Shown piece after piece: positions 20,940-32,550 of a stretch of DNA of 64,000 bases (position 1 is the first letter of the stretch; each line of letters begins with the position of its first letter). Where the stretch lies: contig JAKUCV010007502.1 of NCBI GenBank assembly GCA_028386065.3, positions 124,001 to 188,000 on the forward strand, read 5' to 3'. This DNA is from Turnera subulata (taxonomy: Eukaryota; Streptophyta; Magnoliopsida; Malpighiales; Passifloraceae). Under the pieces are notes generated by a model. That model saw only the letters and a list, made by a program, of their open reading frames with translations, ran no database searches and had not been told where the DNA came from. Position numbers and translations under genes: made by a program.

Positions 20940-22703
20940 GGGTTTTTGGGTTTTTTGGGTCCCAATGTTTAGTAGTTTGGCCAATTTGGTAGCCCGACAT
21001 TTTTTTTGGCCGGGCAGGTACCCCGACTTTGCATGGGCAGGCCAAACGTGATCCCCCGGTCAGGTACCTGCTGACGTGGAGGGCTGCCCGGATTTGAGTT
21101 CTGGGAGGTGCTCCAAAACGACGTCGTCTCTTGCCAAAACGACGTCGTTTTTGGAGGCTTGGGTGGACACATCAGATCCATGTGTCTGTGTGGGCTCCAT
21201 ATGCTACCAACTCTGAATTCTTCACCCAACCGACCCGAAACCTGATAGATACCGAAACGAAAACTGACCCGGTTTTGATTATTTATTTAATTATTTTTAT
21301 TTTTTCCTTTCTCCCAACCATTCCATATTTTTTTCCCATTATCTTCTTTTTCAAAAAATAATATTTATATTGTCCTGAAAAAAATATTTATATTGTAAAA
21401 GAATGAAAAAATTAAAAGTTAAAACTGACACGTTTTGAAAATTAAAAAAAATAAAACTGACACTTAGCCATATGTGACCATTAAATACTTTTTATATTTT
21501 TAAAAAAGAAAACAAAAGGATATTTATATAAAAAAGAATGATTTTTTTTCCACCCATCTTTTTTTTACTGTCCATCCCCACCTTCTTCTCCAATCTGACA
21601 AAATCCACTCCCCCACTCCTGTGTTTTTCGACCTTCCCCTACCACCACAACCAACCACCACAACCACCACCACACAACGCTGCTCCCTTGCCATACACTT
21701 CACCTAGGGCAAGTTACTATGGAAGAAACCCAAATACCACTCCCTCAATCTCTTTTTTCACCTGCAAATCAGCCATCAACAACAGCCTCTGTCCGCTTCC
21801 CTTCGACCAGATGCCATCGCCATCATCTCCGGCACACAAGCCGTACACTAAGCGAGACGCAAAAAGGATGGGAGTCTCTCCTTTGTTACTCCAAGCCTCT
21901 CCCTCTTCTCTCTCTTTCACATCCACAGATTGAATTGGTCGTTGTGAGTCGTCGTTCCTTTGGGTATGGGTTGTTGTGTTTGGTGTGTGGATGACTGTGG
22001 TTGTTTGAGGGAAAGGAGAAGGAAAGAGTTGCAAGGTTTATTCTATAAAATGATGGGTCTGTGAATTTGGTGTTCTGGGTGAAGAAGGAGATGCAATTTT
22101 TGTGTGTTTTGTATTTGCGAATTTATGTGAAGTTTGGTATTATGTATTTTTGCTTCAATCTATGGTCATGGTCACGGATGGTGGATTGGACCTGATGGTG
22201 GATGATGATTTCTTTTGTGACGGAGTCGAGCTCAACCGGTCGGCAGCGTGCGATGAGGAAGGCGACGGTGTTGTTGTTTCGCCGTTTACTTGGTCGTCGG
22301 TGATGGTGGTGCTTGGCCCGCGGTGAAGGAGAAGAAGAAAATAGGCACGACGTCGTTCAATTTTTATTCGTATCTACAGGGTGATGGTGCAGGGCAGCTT
22401 ATTCTTTAAAAAAAATTGAGAATTAATTTATAACATAAAATTAAATCGTTTAACCTTTTCTTTTTGCGTATATACTGGTGCAAGGCAGGTTATTCTTTTT
22501 AAAAAAATTGTGTTTATTTTTTGTTTTTAAATAATTTTTAGAATTAATTTATAACATTAAATTAAATCTAAAAAAGAGATTCTTATGTCATCATTATGAT
22601 ATTCTTTGTTTTAATTTTTTAAAAGTTAATTCTACCAATGACTTAAAAATAAATATATATTTTTAAATTTTTGTGTTTTGAAGGTTCAGATTCGATCTTA
22701 CTC

Positions 22704-22762
<59 letters not shown>

Positions 22763-23065
22763 GTTAAGAAATTGTATATGTTTTTCAATTGCTAGTGGGT
22801 TTTTCGGTTGGGTTTTGGGTCGGTTGGGCGAAGAATCCGGGTTGATAGCATGCGTGACTATACATACACATGGATCTAACGTGTCCATCCAAGCCTCCAA
22901 AAACGACGTCGTTTTGGCACGAGACGACGTCGTTTTGGTACCTGACCGGAGGATCACGTTTGGCCTGCCCATGCAGAGTCGGGGTACATGCCCGGCCAAA
23001 AAAAATGTCGGGGTACCAAATTGGCCAAACCACTAAACATTGGGACCCAAAAAATCCAAAAACCC
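20940..23065. mobile_element. Mutator-like element (MULE) with long terminal inverted repeats and 9-bp target duplication
   Basis: Perfect 9-bp flanks CTAGTATTT stand at 20931-20939 and 23066-23074. The inverted arms, about 235 bp each, begin GGGTTTTTGG and share GGGTCCCAATGTTTAG and TTTGGCCAATTTGG. Each arm holds two copies of the palindromic ACGACGTCGT core. The 1.6-kb interior has no transposase but has GC-richer, coding-like stretches at 21600-21960 and 22150-22330, so it may be a Pack-MULE carrying host gene pieces. Target-site length and TIR style fit the Mutator superfamily. Confidence 0.88.
22704..22762 (+). repeat. (TTA)n microsatellite
   Basis: About 20 uninterrupted TTA units inside the MULE interior. 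It creates artificial poly-Leu and poly-Asn frames on the two strands. Confidence 0.98.
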
Positions 23066-23074
23066 CTAGTATTT

Positions 23075-25600
23075 TTGGCGGGGTGGGTTCATTATCATTC
23101 TCTTTTATTCTTTATAAGTATTTTTTAAGAAATTAATTACATTCTCCTTTTGTTTTTCTATATCGGAAGTATAAAACTGATTTTGTACTCTTATTTCGGG
23201 TTGTTTGATATCTGTTAGTTTCTTAATTGTCTAGTCGTGGGAAATATATTGTGGTTCCAAACTTTCATGTAAGTCTAAGATAGAAAATTTAGCATAAAAA
23301 AAAAGTCTATGGTAGAATACAATGCCCGGTTCCTAAGGACTTCCCTTAGCAACTTGTCCTGTAAAATATAACAAAATAAAGATAATTATGTCCAAATATA
23401 TTATAATAAAATCCGTAGATATACTTTTAATTTTTCTACCGTAGATATACTCTTAACAAGAAATTAGAACTGCTGTTTCCTCCAAAAAAAAAAAAGAACG
23501 GGAAGGATTTTTGTAATTATACTCTTGGTCAGGCCAAAATTAGTCATGAACTGCAAAAGGGGTCTAAACACTTCTAACAAAACCAACTACTGATAAAAAA
23601 AAAGTTCAAAAGGAGACAAAATGCAGGGAAGATTGAAAACTCAGTAGTAAAGAGTCCACATTTTTCCAAATCTAGAAAACAGAGATGGAAAATACTCCAG
23701 TTTTTCTTCTGAAAATTTAAAAAATGCCCCAACGTTTTTGAAAATTTTTAAAATGGAGAGAGAAAATAGAGTTTAGAATTCTAAGAAGGTTTCCATGGGA
23801 ACTAATCAACTAAATGGACTACTAGTCATAAAAGGTTAATTTAATGGTCGTATAACCTTGCAACTTGTAATCCAGGTAGAAGCATACATAATTATAAGTA
23901 CAAGTGTTGGTGGAAGCAAACATTATTAATGTTTTCGAAGATTGCTCATATGTGGAAATTGTGAAACCTCGTTTTAATGTTGGGATTTGGAAAGCAAGAT
24001 CTTATTGTCCCAAGTAAAGGAGCCATGATTTTTAGGGGAAAGCAATCTGCCTGAAACGTACGGAGTCTTCGTCCATCACTGGGGAAATGTGCTTGATGGA
24101 TTGTATTGTTTTGGTCGGGAATGTACTTCTCGTTGGTTCACTGAAGCTTAATTTTCTGTTTTCCAACGAATGTATTTTCCAATATCAGAAGTGAAACCAA
24201 GACCATCTTTCTTTCTTTTTAGAAAAAGAACAAGACAAGCTTTGTTTCAGAAACCATTGCCTCACGAAATCACAGGGGCCAATAATCAAATTCCGCCAAT
24301 ACATGACAAACAAGACAAAAGAGAAACAGAATTGCTGGCACTTCTGAAAGCTCTTTCATTCGGCGGTTGATCCTATGATGTTGTCTCCAGAGCTTCGGTT
24401 AAAATTTATAGGGTGAACATATTTTTTTGGTTTCAAGAACTTACACTAACCATTTGAAACCATAAAAGTCTTGAAGGAGTCTAGGTGTTTGTGTCCCTTT
24501 CCAACGGCCCTGACATCGATCAAAGGAATCTGTTATGGGTCATTCAGAATGTGAGCCGGCCAAGCTATAACCCATGGAAAGTTCTTTTCCCTAGATTGTT
24601 TAGGTTTTCCAATTCTTTCAAGGTTTAATTAGTCGGTTAAATCGATTTACCTATGTTATGAATACACAATCACATCAATAAACATATATCTTATATTTTG
24701 AGCGCCTCTTTCATTACTCACCCAGGAGTTATCATTCCTTAACTCTCGTAATAAATTTCCTTCAAAATTTCAATCAGGTTTCATGACGTCTATATATTCA
24801 TTTTGCTCGTATTAATTTTGATTTCTTTATCAAGGTTGCAAGACGTTAATCTTGATTAAGTCTGGCATAAGAACGTGCAACATTGCTTGTTCGAGTCTAT
24901 ATATATAACCTGAGGCCCTATGGGTGCGATTTCATGGGACTGAGACAAGGCGTTGGGACACTTGGGGATGTTTAGATCATGGGCGGACTGTTCATATGGG
25001 ATGCGCGTCCTTTTAATTTGGGACAAAACTGATTTTTTTCGTCCCTTCGAAAACGAGGAGACAAAATGCTGACAACACTGTTCACTTTCTCATTTTATCC
25101 CCATCAAATTTTCAAATTCACAAAAAAGCCAAGAATGTAAAAACATAAAAAAATAAACAAAAATTATTCATTCCCCCCTTTCTTCTTCCCCAGCTCCTCG
25201 CTTCTCTCCTTTTTTTATTTTTCTTTTTTCAAGTTCCACTCCTTTCTTCTTCTCCATAATTTTTTACCTTAACTTTTCCAGATCTACTTGCAACGGCGGC
25301 ATGATAACAAAAGAAGAAGAGGGAAAGTGGGGGAGGAGGGGAGGAGGAGAGGAGGAAGAGAGGAGGAGGCGGATGGTAAGAGGAGGCTCTAGTGTTGACG
25401 ACGGTGGCAAGGAGGAGGCAAATTGGAAGTGGGGACCTGGTATTGATTTGGTCTTAGGCAATACGGTAGTGGTGGCTAGGAGAAAAAGTGGGGAAGAAGA
25501 GGAAGAGAAGGAGGAGAGGAGACAAGAGGTGAAAAAAAAAATCACATTAGAAAAAAAGTATAAAAAATTAACAAAATTATTTTGAGATGGGGAGGGGGAA
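23075..25600. other. AT-rich intergenic DNA, no gene found
   Basis: No frame over 100 codons and no recognisable motif. 25300-25540 is a GA-rich (GGAGGA) low-complexity tract that leaves both strands open, which I do not count as coding. Confidence 0.6.
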
Positions 25601-25606
25601 GAGGAG

Positions 25607-25975
25607 GAATTTTATGGTGGTGCCTCCACAACTAGTGGAATACAATAGTTGTAGACTGCACCCCACTTTTGGCTTGCCACATCATTATATTTTATATAAT
25701 TAAGATTTTCAGAAAAATAAGTTTTGAAAATTATTTCTACAGAATTATCTCCTTCCCTAAACCCTAAACCCTAAACCCTAAACCCTAAAATCCTAAACCC
25801 TAAACCATAAACCCTAAACCCTAAACCCTAAAATCCTAAACTCTAAACCCAAAATCCTAAACCCTAAACCCTAATTTTGGTAGATTAATTTTTTTTTTAA
25901 ATAGATTATAATGATGTGGCAAGCCAAAAGTGGGGTGCAGTTTTCGGGGGAAGAGTGTGGAGGCCATAGTTATTT
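25607..25975. mobile_element. Fold-back (MITE-like) element with a telomere-repeat core
   Basis: Inverted arms flank the telomere-like tract. ACTGCACCCCACTTTTGG and GCTTGCCACATCATTATA at 25657-25692 recur inverted at about 25906-25943. The pairing extends outward through CCTCCACA at 25626 and its complement near 25956. The outer ends and target duplication are not clear. Its left end (AATTTTATGGTGG, GTTGTAGACT) resembles the MULE-type MITE at 30934-31239. Confidence 0.72.
25755..25874. repeat. Interstitial telomere-like repeat (CCCTAAA)n
   Basis: About 17 units of CCCTAAA, mostly perfect, with variant units such as CCCTAAAAT and CCATAAA. It lies in the loop of the fold-back element, not at a chromosome end. 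Confidence 0.95.
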
Positions 25976-26014
25976 TTTTCCTTTTTCATATTTTTAAACT
26001 AGAAAACATCAATA

Positions 26015-26136
26015 TTTTTTTTTTTTATTAAAATGTTTAGGTTGAGGGGAGGTTCTCTCAGAACAGGGCCACCAGGCGCTGACTCGAACCTGTGTTGATG
26101 AGGAAGTATGACTCAACACTAACCATTAAGCTACAT
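26015..26136 (-). mobile_element. SINE-like, tRNA-derived repeat
   Basis: On the minus strand it begins GTAGCTTAATGGTTAG, resembling a Pol III A box. About 40 bp later comes GGTTCGAGTC, the B box, then a unique body and a 3' A-rich tail (TTTTAATAAAAAAAAAAAA). This is the build of a plant SINE. No clear target duplication was found. A diverged tRNA pseudogene is the alternative, but the downstream body and A tail favour a SINE. Confidence 0.65.
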
Positions 26137-26468
26137 GTTAGAATTTGAGAAATTGTTTCCACATATAGATAAAATAGGATATTAGAACGGGCTTGGCTCC
26201 CCCTTGCTCTCCCTATATCCGCCCTTGGATAGGGAGACCAAATTCATCCAAATTTTGGTCTACAAACGGATGTATACTCACCCCATCCTAATCCAATCTA
26301 AATATTTCTCCCGCGCACCCACGACAGAATCCGGATGGCCTTGATGGCAACCAAAGACTTATGCTACTTGAGCTATCATGCTCTGCTCCCGGAATCACAT
26401 AAATGAATTCATAAGAACGAGACCGTCTATAAATGGAAATATCTATATATGAGAGGTCGTATTTATTA

Positions 26469-26751
26469 CTCCCTCTGATCCACAATAGATGACGCTTAAG
26501 ACTTTTAATTTTGTTTCAGAATATATGACGTTTAGCAAGCATTAAATTTTTTTTTCCATATTTACCCATATTTAATTAACCAACTACTTCCTAACTACTT
26601 CCTTATTTACCCATGCTTTTATTTCTTGGGAGAATAAAAGGGATAGATTAGTAATTTAAATATCAAAATTTAATGAAAATAGATCTATTTAATGCTTCCC
26701 TTAATGGGAGTGCAAATACCTTAAACGTCATCTATTGTGGATCAGAGGGAG
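26469..26751. mobile_element. Stowaway-type MITE
   Basis: Terminal inverted repeats CTCCCTCTGATCCACAATAG...ATGACG at both ends, flanked by TA (26467-26468 and 26752-26753). Length 283 bp, AT-rich, no coding capacity. TIR start CTCCCTC and TA target site are diagnostic of Stowaway (Tc1/mariner) MITEs. Confidence 0.95.
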
Positions 26752-27043
26752 TATTCAATATTAATAAATGAAATCTATAACAATATTTTTTTCCCAAAGT
26801 TAGGTGTTGCACTTTCTAACAGTTTTGGGAATGAAAAAAATCAGATTTAATCCTTAGACGGCCTATCTGTCTGGCAGGGTGGTAGACCATGAAAGGACAA
26901 CTGTTTTAGACAAAACATTATGATATGACAAGTTGATACGTAAGTAATATTTTTTGTTGGGGGTAGCACAGGGTATTTCAGGAGTATTAAGACTGATAAC
27001 CTCAGCTTACGGTTCTGATGAGATATTGATCCTATCATCCACC

Positions 27044-30000
27044 ATGTCAATCCCCACTAATCGTCTACACACCATCATCAGAAGAGAGCATGATGCCTTT
27101 GTAAAGTTCTTTCTTTGCTCTTTTCTACTCTCAAGCAATATTGCACCCTCCTTTGCACTGGACTCCATCAGCCCTGGTGTATCCGTAGAAGATGGTGACA
27201 CCATTGTTTCAGAGCGCCAAAACTTTGAGCTTGGATTTTTCAGCCCAGGGAGTTCAACGAGGCGATACTTGGGGATTTGGTACAAGCGTTTCTCCAGAGG
27301 AACTGTCATTTGGGTGGCCAACAGAGAAACTCCACTTCTTGATCATTCTGGACTCCTCAGGATGACTGACCAAGGGGTCCTTGTTCTTCAGAACAGTACA
27401 AACTATACCCTTTGGTCTTCCCCGGCAATAAAGGCTGCACTGCGCCCAGTTGCTCGGCTCCTAGATACTGGGAATCTTGTGGTGAAAGATGAAAGCGATA
27501 GCAACACAGAGAATTATTTATGGCAGAGCTTTGACAACCCCACTCATACCTTTCTTCCAGGCATGAAAATCGGTTTCGCTGATGGTCTGGACTTGTTCTT
27601 ATCATCGTGGAAGAGCTCAGATGATCCGGCTAGAGGTGATTATACCTACTTAATAGACCGACATGGGTTTCCTCAAAATCTTGTGAAGAAAGGGAGTTCT
27701 ATAGAATACAGGGTTGGGCCTTGGAACGGTGTTCGTTTTACCGGAGCTCCCAGACAGTTATTCAATCCTGTCTATACATATGGATTTGTGTTAAATGAGA
27801 AAGAGGCCTATTATCATGTGGAGAGCAAGGACAACAATTCAGCGCCGTCAAGATTTGTGCTGGATGAATCTGGGCAAGCACGGCGCTTAGTCTGGTTGGA
27901 CAAGACAAGGAGTTGGGGTGCATACTTTACGATAGGCGAGGATCGTTGCGACAAGTATCTTACATGTGGTGCTTATGCTCGATGCAACATTAATGACCCT
28001 ATCATATGTTCTTGCTTCGAAGGGTTCGAGCCCAAATCTTACAGAGACTGGAGCTTGCTTGATTGGTCTGGCGGCTGCGTTCGAAAGACTCCCTTGACTT
28101 GTGGGAGAGGAGAAGGCTTTGTTAGGTATACGCAGATGAAGCTTCCGGACACTTCCCGTTCCTGGTACAATATGAACATGAACCTCCAGGAATGCGAAGA
28201 TATGTGCTTGCGAAACTGTTCCTGCACGGCTTATACTAGTGCAAATATCAGCGGTGCAGGAAGTGGGTGTTTGGTATGGTTCGGGGAATTGACTGACATG
28301 AGAGTATATCCTGATTCAGGGCAGGAACTGTACGTGCGTATGTCTGCTTCCTACTTAGGTAATGCGTTAAGAACAATTGGAATCTTTCAGGTTTCTGCAC
28401 TTTGATCTTCACCATTGTTCTGCTTTGTGGCTAATTTTTTTGGTCACTTAATTTGGCTAGACAAGTTAGCAAAGCTCAAGTTATTCAGTCTCTACATTAT
28501 AGAAGCTGAGAATATAAATGTCTGCTAAACTTCTATTTTTTTTTTTATTCTGCAGAGGAAATAAAGAGAAAGAGAAAAGGCAAGAAGAGAAAACATATTG
28601 GAACTATAGTTGGCTTCATAATTGGCTCGATAACAATTTCGGTGGGAGTTTTTCTGCTAGGATCCATATTGTATGTCAGGAGAAAGAAATATAAAAGTAG
28701 AGGTCAGCTCTTTTTCTCTCTGTTTGATTTTTTTTTTTTTTTTCCAGTCCAGCAGCTTATGATATGGAAATTAATAAGTCTGTATGATGAAGGAAAACGT
28801 AAATTTATTACCGGCCCAGGAAGTTAAAATAGAGTTTTGAATCAATTAACAGAGAACGTGAAAAACATTCTTGAGAAGTATTACAAGAACAACAAAAACA
28901 ACAATGAAGACCTTGAGTTACCTGTCATCCAATTTTCTACAATAATCAAGGCGACACAGAATTTTTCAACCGCGAACAAGCTGGGGAAAGGTGGATTCGG
29001 GCCTGTGTACAAGGTAATATTGGAGGCGACAACATCATTTTAAGGGCAGAAGAAACTATGAGATATATATGGATACTAACTGTGCGCTCAATTTAACATT
29101 TATCAGGGTACATTATCAGATGGGCAGGACATAGCAGTGAAGAGGCTTGAGATCAATTCTGGTCAAGGCCTGGAAGAGTTCATTAACGAAGTTATATTGA
29201 TTGTCAAACTTCAGCATCGGAATCTTGTGAAGCTTCTCGGTTGTTGCGTTGAAGGAGATGAAAGAATGCTTGTCTACGAATACATGCCCAACAAAAGCTT
29301 AGACTATTTCATTTTTGGTGCATCCCTCTCTACTGATCTATGTGTAATGTTTTGTTAGTTCTGCAAAAATATCGTACTAAGCTCAAAGACAAACTTTTCA
29401 GATGAATCAAAAAGCAGAATGTTGGACTGGCAAAGGCGGATCAACATCATTAGTGGCATTGCTAGAGGCCTTATGTATCTTCATCAAGATTCTAGACTAA
29501 GGATTATACACAGAGATCTGAAGGCCAGCAACATTTTACTGGACTATGACATGAACCCAAAAATATCAGACTTTGGCATGGCTAGAATTTGCAGAGGGAA
29601 TCAAACAGAGGCCAATACACACAAGGTCGTAGGAACATAGTAAGTACATTACCTATCAGTTGCCATAAATCTCTATTACTGTATGAAATTGCTTTAGTGA
29701 TTCATCTTTCTACATTAATGTTTAATTTTCCAGCGGATATATCGCTCCTGAATATGCTGTTAAGGGGCGCTTCTCAGTGAAATCCGATACCTTTAGCTTT
29801 GGGGTTTTGGTGTTAGAGATAATAAGTGGAATAAGGAACACAGGATTTTCCAGTCAAGAGCATCAACATAACCTTCTTGGACACGTAAGTGCAAAAAGAA
29901 CAACTACCTATAGATATATATATATGTTCTCGTTAAGTATTACTTGCTACCATATTTCCATGTGACGCCTATTATAGGGGGCATTAATCAAAAGTGCTAT

Positions 30001-30401
30001 TTTTTTACCCTCATCGAAACAACCGAGCAATATTAACTGGTGATAAGTTGTGTTCCACTTTTGAAATGCTATCTAATTTGTTTACTTATTATTAGGCATG
30101 GAAACTTTGGATGGAAGGAAGGCCGCTGGAATTAGTTGACGATATCTTGGGGGAATCTGATGCTTTGTCTCAGATACAGAGATGCATTCACATAGGCCTC
30201 TTATGTGTGCAGAACCTACCAAATGACAGGCCAAACATGTCCAACGTTGTTTTAATGTTGGAAAGCCAGATAGTGTTGCCTCAACCGAAGCAACCTGGGT
30301 TTTTCGTAGAAAACAATATACCCGAAACTGAGTCTTCCTCCAGCACTCACGAGTCTGGGACAAAAAATGAAACCACAGCCACAATTCTGGAACCCCGCTG
30401 A
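27044..30401 (+). CDS. G-type lectin S-receptor-like Ser/Thr kinase, copy 1 (intact, 7 exons, 842 aa)
   Basis: Exons by GT-AG borders and homology: 27044-28358, 28556-28702, 28853-29013, 29107-29317, 29402-29639, 29734-29884, 30096-30401; total 2529 nt. Exon 1 encodes a signal peptide ([10 protein letters not shown]), B-lectin domain ([22 protein letters not shown]), S-locus glycoprotein domain ([13 protein letters not shown]), an EGF-like module ([13 protein letters not shown]) and a PAN domain ending VRMSASYL. Exon 2 is the membrane helix ([20 protein letters not shown]) with basic flanks. Exons 3-7 are the kinase: [50 protein letters not shown], then the tail ending ATILEPR. All catalytic motifs are present. 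The ATG at 27044 lies in CCACCATG, conserved in all three copies; an in-frame ATG at 26954 is less likely. Likely a plasma-membrane receptor for defence or cell recognition; the ligand is unknown. Confidence 0.93.
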
Positions 30402-30709
30402 TAGGGAGGGGAGTTTCTTACAGAATTAATGCATGTGAAAATAATCATTTTGTTCTAAACTACTCATGAATTCAAGGTGGAGTGTACTATTCAGGCCAGA
30501 AAATTTACCAAGTGATCACGTACTGATATTTTTCCTTGGTTGATTGAAGTTGTAATGTTCTGTTTCTCTATACAAAAGCAAACCCCAACTTTACTAGGTA
30601 ATGAATTTTCAAAGATCAGATGGGGAAGGATCGTGCAGATTTCACCCTCGCACTAGGCAGAATTAGTCATAAACTAAAAACACTCTTTAAAACTCCATAA
30701 ACGGCTTAA
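30402..30709 (+). other. 3' flank of copy 1
   Basis: Probable 3' UTR and spacer; no further gene is seen before the hAT-like element at 30718. Confidence 0.5.
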
Positions 30710-30717
30710 GGAAAAAG

Positions 30718-31470
30718 CATAGTTATCAGAACGGTCCCGGACATATACCAAGAAAAGGTCCCGAATTATGGTTTACTAGTCAAACCGGATTGAAACCGGA
30801 GGTTCAATGTAATTAAACCGGCATAATAATTATTAAATATGTAATAATATATATATATATATATATGTATATATTAATATTTACCTATAATTATAAAACA
30901 AAAATAACTAAAAGTTTAAGAATAGAGAATCTTGAGAAATTTTATGGTGGGACTCCCCAAGTTTGATTTGTTGTAGACTCCCTATTTATGTTAACAAATT
31001 ACCTTTGATTGTTCGCTCTTTCTATTCTAGGGTTTATTTATTTCTCCAATTTACCTTATAGGTTCCCCATTTATCTCCTAAAATTTATATTATTTCCTTA
31101 TTTATTGTGTTTTATTTAGGAAATAAATCAGTATATTCAATATATATACTTTTATGGTTTAATTATTCCTAATATAACTGAATTTAAGATCAGGTCTACA
31201 AATAATCAAACTTGGGGAGTCCCCACCATAAAATTTCTCGAGAATCTTCATTTAACAATGCTAATTTCGTGTAGAAATGGAAAAAAGTGAAAAAAAATGA
31301 ATTTTTTTGTGATTTAAAAATTACCCAACCGAGTTGATGAAAAACTAGCCGGGTCAACTGGTTTGTTCCGGATCAATGGATTGTCCGGTCTAACTCTCCT
31401 TTAAATACCGTTTGTCTCCCGAATCACGGTTCGACCAGTTGAACTGCCCGGTCCGATTCTGATAACTGTG
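30718..31470. mobile_element. hAT-like non-autonomous element, itself interrupted by a MITE
   Basis: Termini CATAGTTATCAGAACGG (30718) and the inverse of CACAGTTATCAGAATCGG (ending 31470) form imperfect inverted repeats. The 8-bp flanks GGAAAAAG (30710-30717) and GGTAAAAG (31471-31478) match at 7 of 8, consistent with an aged hAT target duplication. The interior carries a separate MITE at 30934-31239, so the original element was about 440 bp. No transposase is present. Confidence 0.7.
30934..31239. mobile_element. MULE-type MITE with perfect 9-bp target duplication, nested in the hAT-like element
   Basis: Inverted arms begin GAGAAATTTTATGGTGGG and continue ACTCCCCAAGTTTGATT; they pair over about 45 bp. 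The flanks GAGAATCTT at 30925-30933 and 31240-31248 are identical. Length 306 bp, non-coding. Confidence 0.9.
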
Positions 31471-31539
31471 GGTAAAAGCGATGTGTTGTGAAATAAGCCA
31501 ACCCACTGTTAACAATGTGGCTTCCATTTGTTGTATGTT

Positions 31540-31910
31540 GACAACAATAGAAATCGTGGCATTTGTACGACGGAATTGATAGTTAGGGTCTGAGAAATTC
31601 GAGAATATGGCCCATTAAGCAGATGAACTGTATCTATGGAATGAAAGTCAGAATTGGAGAGAGACACACGAGTAATAGTTTCTTGAATCCAATTATCTAC
31701 AAGGATGCCCGCGTACCCCCAAGCACCTCGAGACTGCAATAATTTCCTACCTCGTCGCAGAATACTTCTCCAGACATAACAGGGTGGATATCCCAATTTG
31801 CCATGAATGAAATTTGTCCTTGGGAAATAACATGTCTTGAGAATTTGGGCAACAAAAGATTCGGGAGAATGTACAAATATCCAAGCTTGCTTGATAGTTA
31901 AAAGTTCCAA
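31540..31910 (-). pseudogene. LINE ORF2 fragment (3' part)
   Basis: Minus-strand translation reads KQAWIFVHSPESFVAQILKT, YFPRTNFIHGKLGYPPCYVW and RSILRRGRKLL. This is the segment after reverse transcriptase in plant L1-type LINEs, ahead of the zinc-knuckle zf-RVT domain. It is a short isolated fragment of a decayed retroelement. Confidence 0.75.
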
Positions 31911-32150
31911 TATGCTTAAATCTAGACCATCACATTGTTTTGAATAATGGCTATTCTTACAAAGTGGGAAAAAGGTTGGTTTTCTGAGTTTTACAAATGA
32001 ACAAAATTAATTAATACCATATCAAATAGATAAAGAGTATCATCGAATTAGAACGGAAGTAAAAAGAATTATACGATTTGAGGATAGTTAAGTTATTTTG
32101 CAAAACAAAAACATAAGATGTTAGCGCTAGGAATACCAAGAGTAAATAGG

Positions 32151-32550
32151 GCTCCCATTACACCAATTCACTTTGGTGTGTCATATCCTTAAAATGGGAA
32201 AAATAAATCAATCTATTCCTTTGAAAGCGAAACAACCCAGCAAACAAATATTGACTCACAAGTCTTGTTCCACTTAATTAGTCTTATTTCGTATTAAGAA
32301 GGGAAACTTTGGATGAAGGAAGGCCCGAGCTGGAATTAGTTGATGATATCTTGGGGAATCTGATACTTTCATATAGTTCTTTCATGCCTGCAAAGCCTAC
32401 CCCAAGACAGGCCAAACATGTCCATTGTTGTTATAATGTTGGAAAGCGAGATACTGTTGCCTAACTGGAGTTGCTGGCCTTTTTTTCTGGAAAGGAAGTC
32501 TGCCTGAAAACGAGTCTCGAAGACTTGTCAAAGTTTAGCTCAAAGTCGTT
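32151..32550 (+). repeat. Copy A of a duplicated segment holding a kinase exon-7 relic
   Basis: From GCTCCCATTACACC (32151) to TTTAGCTCAAAGTCGTT (32550) it aligns with 42945-43355 with substitutions and indels. Both include the relic of kinase exon 7 and its 3' flank. It marks a tandem duplication unit larger than the receptor-kinase gene itself. Confidence 0.8.
32301..32465 (+). pseudogene. Degenerate exon 7 of an S-domain receptor kinase (relic A)
   Basis: The DNA follows exon 7 of copy 1: GGAAACTTTGGATG, GCTGGAATTAGTTGATGATA, TCTTGGGGAATCTGAT, then AGACAGGCCAAACATGTCC and ATGTTGGAAAGC. Small deletions destroy the frame and part of the central C-lobe is missing. The preceding intron text also resembles that of the intact genes. 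It is a remnant of a lost fourth (or older) receptor gene. Confidence 0.85.

Noticed and set aside
21538..22326. Overlapping frames of 70-130 codons in the MULE interior
   Set aside because: Open on both strands and unrecognised; reported only as possible captured cargo.
22643..23036. Frames with poly-Leu or poly-Asn in the MULE
   Set aside because: They are produced by the (TTA)n microsatellite and the TIR, not by a gene.
24170..24370. 66-codon frame in the intergenic region
   Set aside because: Short, no motif, no neighbours in frame; chance open frame.
25301..25585. 94- and 93-codon frames on opposite strands over a GA-rich tract
   Set aside because: Low-complexity GGAGGA repeats keep both strands open; no domain or conservation sign.
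26090..26140. tRNA gene on the minus strand
   Set aside because: A and B box text is present but the cloverleaf stems are not, and an A-tailed body follows; better read as a SINE.
26954..27043. Upstream in-frame ATG of receptor-kinase copy 1
   Set aside because: The ATG at 27044 has the CCACCATG context and aligns with the start of copies 2 and 3; the upstream residues do not align.
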